Shown: piece after piece, positions 23,204 to 33,038 of the stretch
How positions within the stretch are numbered: position 1 is the first letter of the stretch
How the letters are laid out: each line of letters begins with the position of its first letter
Made by a program: the position numbers and the translations under genes
Source of the DNA: Pseudomonas sp.
Lineage (GTDB): Bacteria > Pseudomonadota > Gammaproteobacteria > Pseudomonadales > Pseudomonadaceae
Assembly: GCF_017744435.1 (NCBI RefSeq)
Contig: NZ_JAGIBG010000003.1
Coordinates: 165,566-229,565 of the forward strand
Direction: 5' to 3'
Length of the DNA stretch: 64,000 bases
Notes under the pieces: generated by a model
Told to the model about the DNA's origin: nothing
The model's input: only the letters and a program-made list of their open reading frames with translations
The model's database searches: none

Positions 23204-23683
23204 TCAGGCGCCTGGTTTCTCCAGTTCCTCCAGCTCCTGCTCGACCTGCTGCATGCGCTGTTTGGCCAACGCCTGGACCTTTGCATCCTGCGCTGTCTCG
23301 CGCATCAGGCCGGTGAGCTTGTCGCTCAGGCGCTTGCCTTCCTCGGTGTCCTCCAGCGCCTTGGCCTTGGCCGGGTCCTGGGTGGCGGCGACGATGGTGG
23401 CGAATTCGGCGTCGCTGAAGTTCTTCTCGCTGTAGAGCTTGAACAGATCCTGACGCTGGTCCTCGACGGTGAGGTGCTTGCGCAGGACACCGCTGATGGT
23501 GGCTGCATCCAGCTGTGGGTGGGTGCGGGTGAGCAGTGCAGCCATGCGCTCGATGTTGTGGTCGTAGGCCTCCTGCAGCGGCAGGTTGGCCAGGATCTGC
23601 TCTTCGCGGGTGGGCTTCTGGTCGCAGGCGGCGAGGGCGGCGGTGAACAGCAGTGGCAACAGCAACTTCTGGATGCGGGGCAT
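23204..23683 (-). CDS. Small lipoprotein of unknown function
   Basis: A 159-residue protein with a signal sequence and lipobox (LLFTAALAAC, Cys at 20). The rest is helical and highly charged (TREEQILANLPLQEAYDHNIERMAALL, then repeated EEL/EQE near the end), likely a periplasmic helical bundle attached to a membrane. Nothing enzymatic is visible. It lies upstream of the orphan ParA gene with 149 bases between, same strand. Confidence 0.75.
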   Translation of the reverse strand: MPRIQKLLLPLLFTAALAACDQKPTREEQILANLPLQEAYDHNIERMAALLTRTHPQLDAATISGVLRKHLTVEDQRQDLFKLYSEKNFSDAEFATIVAATQDPAKAKALEDTEEGKRLSDKLTGLMRETAQDAKVQALAKQRMQQVEQELEELEKPGA

Positions 23684-23792
23684 GGGGTGGCCTTGGGCGC
23701 GTATTGCAGAGGGGGGATTATAGCGGTGTCGGGTTGCCAGCCATCAGTCCCTGAGGTAGAAAACCCTTCGTTCAGACCACGTTTCCACGCCC

Positions 23793-24293
23793 ATGACCCA
23801 CTGGATCATCCAACCGCCCAGTCACGAGCGCATCAGCGAAGTCGTGGCCTTCATCGACAGCGCCCGTCGCGGGCTGTTCCCGATGCTGGCCGGGTCGCCA
23901 TTGCCCAAGGACCTGGCCCATTTTGCCGAGACTTACCTGGACGGCCAGGGCCACTTTCTGGAAGCCCGCGATCAAGACCGGCTGATCGCAGGCATCGGTT
24001 ATCTGCCTTACGATCATCGCTTCTCCCAGCTCGACTATCACGGCAGGCGCGTGGTCGAGGTGGTGCGCCTGTTCGTGCTACCCGAGTACCGCCGTCATGG
24101 CCTGGCGGCGGCATTGTTCGCCGCCTTGCGCGAGCACGCCGGTGCCGCTGCGGTCGAATGCCTGTACCTGCATACTCACCCGTTTTTGCCCGGCGCGATC
24201 CGCTTCTGGGAGCGCCAGGGCTTTGCGCTGACCGATGTGGAAGACGACCCGCTGTGGCACACGACGCATATGGAGCACTGGCTCGCCAGGTAG
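23793..24293 (+). CDS. GNAT-family N-acetyltransferase
   Basis: A 166-residue GNAT protein. The acetyl-CoA motif A is present as VVRLFVLPEYRRHGLAAALFAALREHA (about 91-117; the R/QxxGxG/A site is RRHGLAA), followed by motif B AVECLYLHTHPFLPGAIRFWERQGF with the usual AxxFWERxGF. The acceptor substrate cannot be inferred. It is monocistronic; the start ATG at 23793 has no strong ribosome site. Confidence 0.85.
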   Translation: MTHWIIQPPSHERISEVVAFIDSARRGLFPMLAGSPLPKDLAHFAETYLDGQGHFLEARDQDRLIAGIGYLPYDHRFSQLDYHGRRVVEVVRLFVLPEYRRHGLAAALFAALREHAGAAAVECLYLHTHPFLPGAIRFWERQGFALTDVEDDPLWHTTHMEHWLAR

Positions 24294-24398
24294 GACCATT
24301 CCTACTTCCTGCGGCTGACCGTCACCACCTCGTTCATTTCAATTGCCGGGCGATTTGCTTACCGTCGTCTCCTTCACGATGAAAGAGGAAGGATGCCC

Positions 24399-24710
24399 AT
24401 GGCACATCTCGCGCTGTACAAACTCGACCTGCTCGACGCGTTCGAGAACCGCAGGGACGACTGGACCTATGTCGAATTCGAAAAACTGCTGACCAAGGTC
24501 AGGCCGTCAGCCAACTACCAGGAGGTCAAGGGCATCATCATTGCGGCGCACAAGGATGGCAGCTGGCCGAAGACCGTGAAGCGCTACCTGCTGAGCAGTT
24601 ATCGTGTGCACCAGAATGTCAGCTCCGAGTTCAACGAGGTCTTTGCAGCCGTCGTGGCGTCTCTGACCGAGCAGGAGAAGCAGGTCTGGGGATTGTCAGA
24701 AACTGCCTGA
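24399..24710 (+). CDS. Conserved hypothetical protein
   Basis: A 103-residue soluble protein, start ATG 24399 chosen because AGGAAGG (24386-24392) lies six bases upstream; the ATG at 24393 abuts it. It has no signal or membrane segment. The sequence is a mix of acidic and basic helices (DLLDAFENRRDDWTYVEFEKLL, NEVFAAVVASLTEQEKQVW). I do not recognise the family. Its last 15 bases overlap the end of the convergent OprD gene. Confidence 0.6.
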   Translation: MAHLALYKLDLLDAFENRRDDWTYVEFEKLLTKVRPSANYQEVKGIIIAAHKDGSWPKTVKRYLLSSYRVHQNVSSEFNEVFAAVVASLTEQEKQVWGLSETA

Positions 24711-26045
24711 CAACGGCCATTCCACCGCCAGGCGGATCTGGTCGCCATCCAGCTCTGCCTGCGCCGTGTTGCCTCGGTGCACATTGTGCCGCAGCGAGAA
24801 CGTGGTGCCCTTGGCTTTGCCACTCTGCACCACATAGCGCGCCTCGAGGTCCCGCTCCCAGTGCTTGCCACCCTTGCCATAACCCAGGTACGCATAGCCG
24901 CCGTTGGGGTCGACGTGGGTGCCGTCGATATCGAAGCCGCGCACATACAGGGCGGTCAGGTTCAGCCCCGGAATGCCATAACCGCCCATGTCCAGGTCAT
25001 AGCGCGCCTGCCATGATTTTTCGTTCGGTGCGTTGAAGTCGGACATCTGCACGGCGTTGGCAATGTAGATGGCCCCGCGGGTGACGTAGTCGAACGGCGT
25101 GTTGCCATCCACCTGCTGCCAGCCGAGGCTGACGCTGTGCGGGCCCTGGCTGTAGCGCGAGACCAGGCTCCAGGTGGTGTTGTCGATGCGCCCGGACAGC
25201 GCCTTGCCGGTGTCGGTGGTGCGGTACAGGTTGAGGTCCAGGCTCAGGCTGCGGCGGTCGTCCAGGGCGTGGGTGAGGGTGCTGCCGAGGTAGTGCTGGT
25301 TCCAGGTGTCTTCGTAGCGTGAGGTGTACAGGCTGCCGCTGAAGGCGGTGCCGGGGTTCCACACCAGGCCGGCGAGGTCGAAGCGGTTGCCCTGACGGCC
25401 GTCGGAGTAGTTCACCACGAAGCCCTGGTTGTGGCTGGACGCGTTGCGATCGGTGCTTTCGTTGAAGTGGCCGGCGACCAGCTTGAGCGTGTCGATTTCG
25501 CTGCTGGTCAGGAAGAAGCCGGTGGCCGTTTCGGGCAGCAGGCAGCTGTCCGAAGAGCTGAACACCGGCGTCTTCACCCGCTGCTCGCCCCAGGACAGCA
25601 CGGTATTGGATACCCGCAGCTTCAGCGCCGCGCCGCCACGGCTGTATTCGTTCTTCGGGTGGCCGTCGTTGTCCACGCCCAGCAGGCGCGCCTTGCCCGC
25701 ACGGCCGCCGCCGCTGTCGAGCTGCACGCCCTGATAGGCGTGGGCATCGACGCCGACGCCGATCAGGCCCTGGGTGAAACCGGACTGGAAGGTGCCCATC
25801 AGGCCGTAGGCCCATTCCTCGGCCAGGCCGTTGCGCTCGTTGCGTGGCTTGTAGGCGTTGCGTGCGCTGCTGTTACGCCCGCCGTGCTTGTAGTCACGCT
25901 GGTCGTAGACGGTGCGGTTGAGGATGTTCCAGCTGCTGTCTTCGATGAAACCGCTGCCTTGCGATTGAGCCGAGTCCGCGAGGGCGAACGGGGTCAGGCC
26001 TGCCAGTGGCAGGGATAAAAGCACAGCAGCGGGGCGCAGCAACAT
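24696..26045 (-). CDS. OprD-family porin in the cobalamin operon
   Basis: A 449-residue outer-membrane porin of the OprD superfamily. The ATG at 26045 has AGGAAG eight bases upstream and a signal peptide ending FALA; the family start FIEDSSWNILNRTVYDQRDY follows. Other family marks are EWAYGLMGTFQSGFTQGLIGVGVDAHAY and LKLRVSNTVLSWGEQRVKTPVFSSSDSCLLPE. OprD members admit small amino acids, aromatic or short acids by a narrow basic ladder. It begins 18 bases after the stop of the ABC ATPase, so it is the last gene of the riboswitch-led btuF-btuC-btuD operon. A porin there suggests an extra outer-membrane route for a small corrinoid precursor or ligand (inference). Confidence 0.9.
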   Translation of the reverse strand: MLLRPAAVLLSLPLAGLTPFALADSAQSQGSGFIEDSSWNILNRTVYDQRDYKHGGRNSSARNAYKPRNERNGLAEEWAYGLMGTFQSGFTQGLIGVGVDAHAYQGVQLDSGGGRAGKARLLGVDNDGHPKNEYSRGGAALKLRVSNTVLSWGEQRVKTPVFSSSDSCLLPETATGFFLTSSEIDTLKLVAGHFNESTDRNASSHNQGFVVNYSDGRQGNRFDLAGLVWNPGTAFSGSLYTSRYEDTWNQHYLGSTLTHALDDRRSLSLDLNLYRTTDTGKALSGRIDNTTWSLVSRYSQGPHSVSLGWQQVDGNTPFDYVTRGAIYIANAVQMSDFNAPNEKSWQARYDLDMGGYGIPGLNLTALYVRGFDIDGTHVDPNGGYAYLGYGKGGKHWERDLEARYVVQSGKAKGTTFSLRHNVHRGNTAQAELDGDQIRLAVEWPLSGSF

Positions 26046-26063
26046 GCGGGAACTTCCTGTCAT

Positions 26064-26848
<785 letters not shown>

Positions 26849-26852
<4 letters not shown>

Positions 26853-27862
26853 GGACGCCCCCGGCGGCTGACCAGGATCAGCGCGAACACCGGTGCGCCG
26901 ATCAAGGCGGTGACCACGCCGACCGGAATCACCTGGCCGCTGATCAAGGTGCGCGACAGCACATCGGCGGCAATCAGGAACAGCGCGCCGCCCAGGGCGC
27001 TGGCCGGCAGCAGGCGGCCATGGCCGGGGCCGAGCAGCAGGCGCAGGGCGTGGGGGATGACCAGGCCGACGAAACCGATGGCGCCGACGATCGACACCAT
27101 CACGGCTGTTACCAGTGCTGCGCAACTGATCAGCAGCCACTGCGTGCGGCGCACGGCGATGCCCAGCGAGGCCGCCGAGTCGGCGCCGAAGGTGAAGGCA
27201 TCCAGCGCCCGGCGGTGCCACAGGCACACCACCAGCCCGAACAGCGCCACCGGTAACGCCATCCACACCGACGGCCAGCGCACGCCGCTGAGGTTGCCCA
27301 GCAGCCAGAACAGAATGCCGCGCGCCTGCTCGGCGGTGGCCGACTTGGTGATGAGGAAGGCGGTGAGGGCAGTGAACAGTTGCGAGCCGGCGATACCCGC
27401 GAGGATCACCTGGGTGTTGTGACTGCTCGGCCCGGCCGCTCGGGCCAGCACCAGCACCAGGGCAAAGGCCGCCAGGGCGCCGACGAAGGCACCGCCGGAC
27501 ATGCTCAGGGCGACGCTGCCTAGGCCCAGCAGGCCGACCAGCACCGCACCGGTCGAAGCGCCGGCGGACAGCCCGAGCAGGTAGGGCTCGGCCAGCGGGT
27601 TGCGCAGCAGCGCCTGGAGGATCACCCCACAGGTCGCCAGCCCTGCACCGCAGGCGGCGGCGATCAGGGCGCGGGTCAGGCGGTAGTTCCAGACGATGCC
27701 GGCGTCGATCGGGTCGACCGGGTAGCCGGCCTGCCACAGGTGGTTGGCCAGCACCTGGTAGACCAACTGTGGCGACAGGCTGGTTTCGCCGATGGCGGTA
27801 CCGGCCAGCACGGCCGCGAGCAGGGCCAGCATGGCCAGGGCGGTGAAGGGCAGGGCTTTCAT
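26849..27862 (-). CDS. ABC transporter permease, FecCD/BtuC family
   Basis: A 337-residue permease with about ten membrane helices. Family motifs include RLTRALIAAACGAGLATCGVILQALLRNPLAEPYLLGLSAGAS and the cytoplasmic coupling region GAIGFVGLVIPHALRLLLGPGHGRLLP. I use ATG 27862, whose A is the last base of the preceding stop codon; a GTG three bases upstream is possible. It forms the homodimeric channel for a corrinoid or siderophore, with the ATPase downstream and the binding protein upstream in one operon. Confidence 0.93.
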
Positions 27863-28872
27863 CACTGCGCCGCTTTACCGCTGGCGAAGGCTGCAGACAA
27901 GGTCTGCAGGCCACGGAACAGGCGGATGCCGGCCTGCATGGCGTCGGCGTCGAGGATGATGATGCGGTTGTTCTTTACCGCGTCCATGTTCTTCGTCACC
28001 GGGTCGCTATGGAGGAATTCGAGCTTCTTCTGGTAGTCATCGGCGGGGAAGCGGCGGCGGTCCATGCGCGCGATGATCAGCCAGGTCGGGTTGGCCTTGG
28101 CCAGGGTCTCCCAGCCCACGGTCGGCCATTCTTCGGTGGATTCGACCACGTTGCGCACGCCCAGGGTGCGCAGCATGAAGTCGGCCACGCCCTGGCGACC
28201 GGCGACGTAGGGGTCGATGCCGAGGTCGGCGCTGGAGAACCAGAACAGTGCCGAGGTATTGCTCAGGTCCTTGCCGCTCAGTTGCTGTTGCGCACTGTCC
28301 AGGCGTGCCTTGAGGTTGGCATTGAGTGCGACGCCACGATCCTGCACGTCGAAGATCTCGGCCAGCTGGCTGACGCTCTTGTAGATGCTCTCGACTTTAA
28401 ACGCCTGCAGGCGGGTGCCGTCGGCACCGACCAGGTTGTTCTTGCCTTCGCAGTCCGAGGGCAGCAGGTAGGTTGGAATGTTCAGCTCGCTGAACTGTTC
28501 ACGGGTAGCGACCGCGCCTTGGGCGCCGACCATCCACTCGAACTGCACCGCCACCAGTTGCGGGCGCTTGGCGACCACGGCTTCGAAGCTGGGCTCGTTG
28601 TCGGCCAGGCGGGGCACCTTGTCGTTCAGTGCCTGGTATTCGGGCAATACGTTGTTGAACCACAACGAGGTGCCGGCCAGCTTCTCACCCAGGCCCAGGG
28701 CATAGAGCATCTCGGTACCGGCCTGGCCGATGGTGACCGCGCGCTCGGGCACCTGGGCGAAGGTCTGCGGCGCGCCGCAGTTGTCGACGGTCAGCGGGTA
28801 GTGGGTGGCAGCGGCCTGGGCCAGGCCGGTGAGGCTCAGGCCGGCGAGCAAGGTGGCGATACGGGGCAGCAT
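27862..28872 (-). CDS. Periplasmic substrate-binding protein, cobalamin type (BtuF-like)
   Basis: A 336-residue protein of the helical-backbone metal/cobalamin-binding class (Fhu/BtuF fold). The start ATG 28872 has AGGAGA nine bases upstream and a signal peptide (LPRIATLLAGLSLTGLAQA). The N-lobe shows VTIGQAGTEMLYALGLGEKLAGTS and VAVQFEWMVGAQG; the C-lobe WPTVGWETLAKANPTWLII and NNRIIILDADAMQAG. Glu residues for docking to the permease are expected on both lobes. It is the first gene after a cobalamin riboswitch (28993-29170), so B12 represses it. One Cys pair (NCGAP and SDCEGK) may form a disulfide. Confidence 0.9.
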   Translation of the reverse strand: MLPRIATLLAGLSLTGLAQAAATHYPLTVDNCGAPQTFAQVPERAVTIGQAGTEMLYALGLGEKLAGTSLWFNNVLPEYQALNDKVPRLADNEPSFEAVVAKRPQLVAVQFEWMVGAQGAVATREQFSELNIPTYLLPSDCEGKNNLVGADGTRLQAFKVESIYKSVSQLAEIFDVQDRGVALNANLKARLDSAQQQLSGKDLSNTSALFWFSSADLGIDPYVAGRQGVADFMLRTLGVRNVVESTEEWPTVGWETLAKANPTWLIIARMDRRRFPADDYQKKLEFLHSDPVTKNMDAVKNNRIIILDADAMQAGIRLFRGLQTLSAAFASGKAAQ

Positions 28873-28930
28873 GCTGGGCGATCTCCTGTCGGACAGTTCT
28901 GGTGAGGAACGCACGGACAGGCATCGCCAA

Positions 28931-28950
28931 GCCCCTGCACGCGCAGGGGC
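28931..28950 (-). promoter_or_regulatory. Stem-loop downstream of the cobalamin riboswitch (expression platform candidate)
   Basis: GCCCCTGC pairs with GCAGGGGC around a four-base loop between the aptamer and the btuF-like start. Only TT follows on the minus strand, so it may be an attenuator or part of a structure that hides the ribosome site. Confidence 0.4.
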
Positions 28951-28992
28951 AACACGGATGGCCATCCCGGACACCCCGCCGGTTGGTGAATG

Positions 28993-29170
28993 TTGGCCGG
29001 CAGGTCTCCTGACTGGTGCGTCCTCGCCCGGCTCCGGCCTTCCCGGATGATGATCCAGTGGCATCGATGGAGCAGGCTCGGCACCTACAGTTGCGGGGGC
29101 AGTTCCGATTGGCACGCCTTGCTGGGCGGGCCTGGGATTCCCTATTAATTCCGTGGTGGAAACCGGCGGC
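28993..29170 (-). ncRNA. Cobalamin riboswitch upstream of the btuF-like operon
   Basis: On the minus strand the region contains the conserved parts of the B12 aptamer in order: AATAGGGAA, then GCCCCCGCAACTGTAGG, then GGGAAGGCC, then CCAGTCAGGAGACCTGCC (the B12 box, 28999-29014 on plus). The 338-base gap 28873-29210 is thus leader RNA. It should switch the transporter operon off when adenosylcobalamin is plentiful. End points are approximate. Confidence 0.95.
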
Positions 29171-29210
29171 CGGCATGGTAGACCATCCGGCCGCTGGGTG
29201 AAACGCAAAA

Positions 29211-30377
29211 TCAGAAGTACTTCAGCCAGCGGATGTCGCGCCGGCGCGCCTTGAGCCGGGCAAACCCGCGCACCGGCAGGTACAGCGCCGCCGCCAGCAG
29301 CAGCGCGGCAAGCCACACCGCGCCGATGCCGTCGAAGCCGAAGTAGTCGCCATGGTTGAGGCCGAATAGCGCCACGCAGGCCAGGTACAGCAGCTTGAGC
29401 ACGTACAGGTGCAGCAGGTAGAAGAACATCGGCGCCGCGCCGAACACCGCCAAGGTGCTGATCCAGCGGGCCAGCCCGGCGCGCTCGAAGGCGCGCAGCA
29501 TCAGCAGGCCGCAACCCAGGGTCAGGGCCAGGAACAGCAGTGAAGGTGGGTACTTGGTGATGTTGAAGAAGCTCATCAGGGTCTGGGTGACGGTCGGGTA
29601 GCCGCTCCACGGCGCCTCGCCGTAGCCGTTGTAGATGCGCAGCACCATGAAGCCGAGCAGGGCGATGACGCCGGCCATCAGCAGGCGGTGCTGGCGCTCA
29701 CCGGCGTCGCTGCCACGGGCGAACCACGGGCCGAGGCCGTAGCCCAGGGCGATCACGCCGACCCACGGCAGCACCGGGTAGGAAGTGCGCAGGCGCAGGT
29801 TCTCCGAGACCTCCAGCCAGCCACGGTCGTGCAGGATCGCCCACGGCACATGCAGGGCCGATTCCACGCCGAAGTGCAGGCCATCGAGCAGGTTGTGCCC
29901 GGCGATGATCAGCGCGCCCAGGGCGAGCAAGGCAGGACGCGGCAGCCACACCAGCAGCGACAGCGCGATCATGCTCACGCCGATGGCCCAGATCACCTGC
30001 ATGTAGACCACGCTCGGTGGCAGCTGGAAGGTCCAGGCGAAATTGACCAGGGTGAACTCCAGCACCACCAGGAACAGCCCGCGCTTGAACAGGAACGCCG
30101 ACACATCGCTGCGGCCCTGGTACTTCTCGCCATACAGCCAGGCTGACAGACCGGTGAGCAGGACGAACACCGGGGCGCACAGGTGGGCCAGGGTGCGGCT
30201 GGCGAACAGCGACGGGTCGGTGGCATCGATGGTCATCGGGTCGCTGACCTGGCGGTGCAGGAAGAAGGTTTCGCGTACGTGGTCGAGCAGCATGAACAGA
30301 ATCACCAGGCCGCGCAGGGCGTCGATGCTCTGCAGGCGCTGGGTGAGCTGGGTGGGGAGGGCTGAGGCGCTGGTCAT
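29211..30377 (-). CDS. Membrane acyltransferase of the DUF1624/HGSNAT-like group
   Basis: A 388-residue protein with about ten membrane helices. The family motif QSIDALRGLVILFMLLDHVRE (14-34) with the conserved Arg and His starts the protein; other marks are HLCAPVFVLLTGLSAWLYGEK and the C-terminal FFYLLHLYVLK. Members transfer acyl groups across the membrane or remain uncharacterised. It lies between the two riboswitch-led cobalamin units but has its own promoter region (30378-30470). A palindrome there, GTTAT-N3-ATAAC at 30417-30429, matches the proteobacterial Zur box, so zinc limitation may induce it. Its link to cobalamin uptake is unknown. REP pair upstream. Confidence 0.75.
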   Translation of the reverse strand: MTSASALPTQLTQRLQSIDALRGLVILFMLLDHVRETFFLHRQVSDPMTIDATDPSLFASRTLAHLCAPVFVLLTGLSAWLYGEKYQGRSDVSAFLFKRGLFLVVLEFTLVNFAWTFQLPPSVVYMQVIWAIGVSMIALSLLVWLPRPALLALGALIIAGHNLLDGLHFGVESALHVPWAILHDRGWLEVSENLRLRTSYPVLPWVGVIALGYGLGPWFARGSDAGERQHRLLMAGVIALLGFMVLRIYNGYGEAPWSGYPTVTQTLMSFFNITKYPPSLLFLALTLGCGLLMLRAFERAGLARWISTLAVFGAAPMFFYLLHLYVLKLLYLACVALFGLNHGDYFGFDGIGAVWLAALLLAAALYLPVRGFARLKARRRDIRWLKYF

Positions 30378-30411
30378 GGAAGGCGGTCGCAGGCAGGAAT
30401 GATTGTCAAAT

Positions 30412-30434
30412 GAAACGTTATCTTATAACTATTC
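30412..30434. promoter_or_regulatory. Zur-like palindrome
   Basis: The core GTTAT-CTT-ATAAC (30417-30429) is flanked by GAAA on the left and TTC on the right, giving 18 of 23 matches to the gamma-proteobacterial Zur consensus as I remember it. It lies 35 bases upstream of the acyltransferase start. AT-rich surroundings fit a promoter. Not tested. Confidence 0.5.
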
Positions 30435-30470
30435 CTTTTACACTTGATAGCAGTTTTTGTGTTGCCTGAC

Positions 30471-30565
30471 CCGGCCTCTTCGCGGGCAAGCCCGCTCCCA
30501 CAGGTTCACTACCCTTTTCAAGTGAGTGGAAATCCTGTGGGAGCGGGCTTGCCCGCGAAGAGGCC
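30471..30565. repeat. REP pair (inverted)
   Basis: Two REP copies, 30471-30504 and 30534-30565, in opposite orientation, between the TonB receptor stop and the acyltransferase promoter. Confidence 0.9.
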
Positions 30566-30571
30566 CTCAAG

Positions 30572-32689
30572 TCAGAAGGTGTAATCCACGGTAGCGAAGT
30601 ACGACCTTGGCGCGCCCATCACCCACTGCTCGCCACTGAACACTGACGCCACATATTCCCGGTCGAACAGGTTGTTCACCTGCAACCCCAGGCGCACATC
30701 GGGCAGCACCTGCCAGCCGATGTTGGCATCGACCACGGTGTACCCCGGCGCACTCTGGCTATTGGCCGTGTCGGCATAACGTTCATCCACATACCGTGCG
30801 CCAATCCCGGCTTCCACCTGCTGGCCGAAGCCCTTCGTCAACCACAGGTTGGCCGTGCGCCGTGGCACATTCGCCGGGCGGTTGCCGGCACGGTCCAGGG
30901 CCACGCCATCGACCACCTCGTCGAAATCATCGTACTTCGCCCGCACCAGAGCGGCATTGGCCGACACCTGCCACTGCTGCCCCAGGGCCAGTTCCAGCGA
31001 CGCCTCCAGGCCGTCGGAGGTCTGCTGCCCGGCCTGCTGGGCCTCGTGGGTGATCGGGTCATCCACCAGCAGCTTCTTCTTGACGATATGGAACGCCGCC
31101 AGCGTCCACTCGCCACGGCCCTCCCAGAAGCGCTGCTTGAGGCCCAGCTCGGTCTGCTTCGCCTCGGTCAGGTCGTAGTGCATCTGCGACGGGCTGAGGC
31201 TGACCAGGTTGTCCACGCCGTCCTCGCTGGTGGAGTACTGGCCATACAGCGACAGGTCGTCGGTGACGGCGAACACCAGCCCGGCGCGCCAGTTGCCGCC
31301 CTGCAGGCTGCGGTCGCTGCGGCTGCCATCGACCAGGTTGTCGCGGTCGATGTGGTTCTGGTCGCGGCGCACGCCGGTGACCAGCGACAGGCGCTCGCTG
31401 AGCTGCAGGCGGTTCTCGGCGAACAGGGCGAAGGTGTGGGTGGTGGACAGCGTCTGTGGGCGGGTTGGCGAGTCGCTGTGGAACCAGCCCGGGGTCGGCT
31501 GCCATGGGTCGATGTAGTCGCCGCCCACGTCGTTGTACGGCCGGTTGCTATCGACGTTGAAACGCACCTTGTTGTATTCGACGCCGACCAGCGTCTTGCT
31601 GGCCAGGCCGAACAGGCTGTGGTCGAAGGTGAAGGTCTGGCGGTCGCCGATCTGCTCCTGGTTGTGCTTGATCTCCAGGTAGCTCTGGCGCTCCAGCAGC
31701 GCGCGATCGGCGTCCCAGCTGTAGTTCTCGGCATTGCGCCAGTGGCGGCGGCTCTTGATGTAGTAGAGCTGGTTGCTGGCACTGAGCTGATCGTTGATCG
31801 TCCAGTCGGTGGTGAAGCGGGTCCACTCGTCGTGGTAGCGCTGCTCATCGTTCTGGACGTTGTAGTTCTTCTTGCGCAGGCTGCTGCGGTAATGGCCGTC
31901 GATCAGCGGCGTGCCGTAGTAGTTGGCGGGCTGGGCGTCGCCGCGTTCGTGGGCGAGGGTGAAGCTCAGGTCGTCGCTGGCATCGAAACGCAGCGCGGCA
32001 CTGAGCGCCAGGCTGCGCGAGTCGGTGCGGTCGACCCAGCCGTTGCCGGCCTGCTGGTTCAGGGTCAGGCGATAGCTCAGGCGCTCGCTGAGGCTGCCGC
32101 CGCTGTCCAGGCCCAGTTGCTGGCGGTCCCAGGAACCGTAGCCCAGGCGCAGGCGGTTGTGGATGTCGCCAGCGAAGGGTTTTTTCGGGATCACGTTGAT
32201 CACCGCGCCGGTCGCGCCTTCGCCATACAGCACCGAAGCCGGGCCGCGGATGACGTCGATCTGCTCGACCATCCACGGGTCGACCGGGAAGGTCTGGGTG
32301 CCGGCCCCGGTGTACAGGCGCGCGCCGTCGAACAGGGTCATCACCGAGCCATGGCCGGTGAAACCGCGCGCCGAAAGGCCAGTGCCGCCATCGCCCGGGT
32401 TGCCGATGAAAGTGATGCCGGGCGAGCGGGTCACGGCGTCCTGCACGGTGAGGTTGTTGCGCTGCTCGATCTGTTCGGCCGTGATGCTGCTGGTGCTGGC
32501 CGGGGTTTCCAGGGCAGTGAGGTTGAGCCGTGAACCGGCCTCGGTGGGCGTGGCCAGGTCGACGTGTTGCGGGTCACGGCTATCGGTGATGGCCGTGGAA
32601 GGGAGGTTCAGCACAGGTTCGTCGGCCAGGGCTGGCAGCGTGACGGCCAGGCAGGCCGCCAGGGGGTGAAGCTTGATGAATCGGGACAT
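30572..32689 (-). CDS. TonB-dependent receptor under a cobalamin riboswitch
   Basis: A 705-residue outer-membrane receptor. Signal peptide 1-22 ends PALA. The plug has ETPASTSSITAEQIEQRNNLTVQDAV, GLSARGFTGHGSVMTLFDGARL and RGPASVLYGEGATGAVINVIPK; the barrel ends SYFATVDYTF. By sequence it is of the FhuA/siderophore-receptor type and not a short E. coli-like BtuB, yet its leader is a clear cobalamin riboswitch, so it most likely carries cobalamin or another corrinoid. It is a distant paralogue of the receptor at 19584-21734; both share the SGSRL.LTA.ETPAS plug start. It should feed the btuFCD-type transporter encoded downstream. Confidence 0.9.
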   Translation of the reverse strand: MSRFIKLHPLAACLAVTLPALADEPVLNLPSTAITDSRDPQHVDLATPTEAGSRLNLTALETPASTSSITAEQIEQRNNLTVQDAVTRSPGITFIGNPGDGGTGLSARGFTGHGSVMTLFDGARLYTGAGTQTFPVDPWMVEQIDVIRGPASVLYGEGATGAVINVIPKKPFAGDIHNRLRLGYGSWDRQQLGLDSGGSLSERLSYRLTLNQQAGNGWVDRTDSRSLALSAALRFDASDDLSFTLAHERGDAQPANYYGTPLIDGHYRSSLRKKNYNVQNDEQRYHDEWTRFTTDWTINDQLSASNQLYYIKSRRHWRNAENYSWDADRALLERQSYLEIKHNQEQIGDRQTFTFDHSLFGLASKTLVGVEYNKVRFNVDSNRPYNDVGGDYIDPWQPTPGWFHSDSPTRPQTLSTTHTFALFAENRLQLSERLSLVTGVRRDQNHIDRDNLVDGSRSDRSLQGGNWRAGLVFAVTDDLSLYGQYSTSEDGVDNLVSLSPSQMHYDLTEAKQTELGLKQRFWEGRGEWTLAAFHIVKKKLLVDDPITHEAQQAGQQTSDGLEASLELALGQQWQVSANAALVRAKYDDFDEVVDGVALDRAGNRPANVPRRTANLWLTKGFGQQVEAGIGARYVDERYADTANSQSAPGYTVVDANIGWQVLPDVRLGLQVNNLFDREYVASVFSGEQWVMGAPRSYFATVDYTF

Positions 32690-32804
32690 GTCGTTCCACT
32701 ACTGCAGGAATGAATGGATCCCGGTGGAAAACACGCAAAGGCACACCACGCATGCAGGGGCGCACGCGGATACCGGCCTGCGCCCGCCCACCGCGGGTTG
32801 CCAA

Positions 32805-32998
32805 GTGAGGCTTCAGGCCGGTCTCCGGGCTTGCGAGGGGCGTGAGGCCTTCACCTTCCCATGCTGGCGCACAGTGGTGTGTCGAAGGCATCGCTCGCTT
32901 ACCGTTGCGGGGGCAGCGCCGGACTTGTCGTGAACCACGACGCACCGGCTTCCCGTTTCACCCTGCGCACGGCGGCGCAGGACACCTGAAACTGGCGC
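32805..32998 (-). ncRNA. Cobalamin riboswitch upstream of the TonB receptor
   Basis: On the minus strand, in order: CAGGTGTCC, AAACGGGAAGCCGGTG, GCTGCCCCCGCAACGGTAA, CACTG, GGGAAGGTGAAG, and AGCCCGGAGACCGGCC (B12 box, 32817-32832 on plus). The 349-base gap 32690-33038 is otherwise leader sequence. Independent of the riboswitch at 28993-29170. Confidence 0.95.
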
Positions 32999-33038
32999 GC
33001 ATCTGACCATCGAATGGCCAGCACGTCAAATGCGCGTG

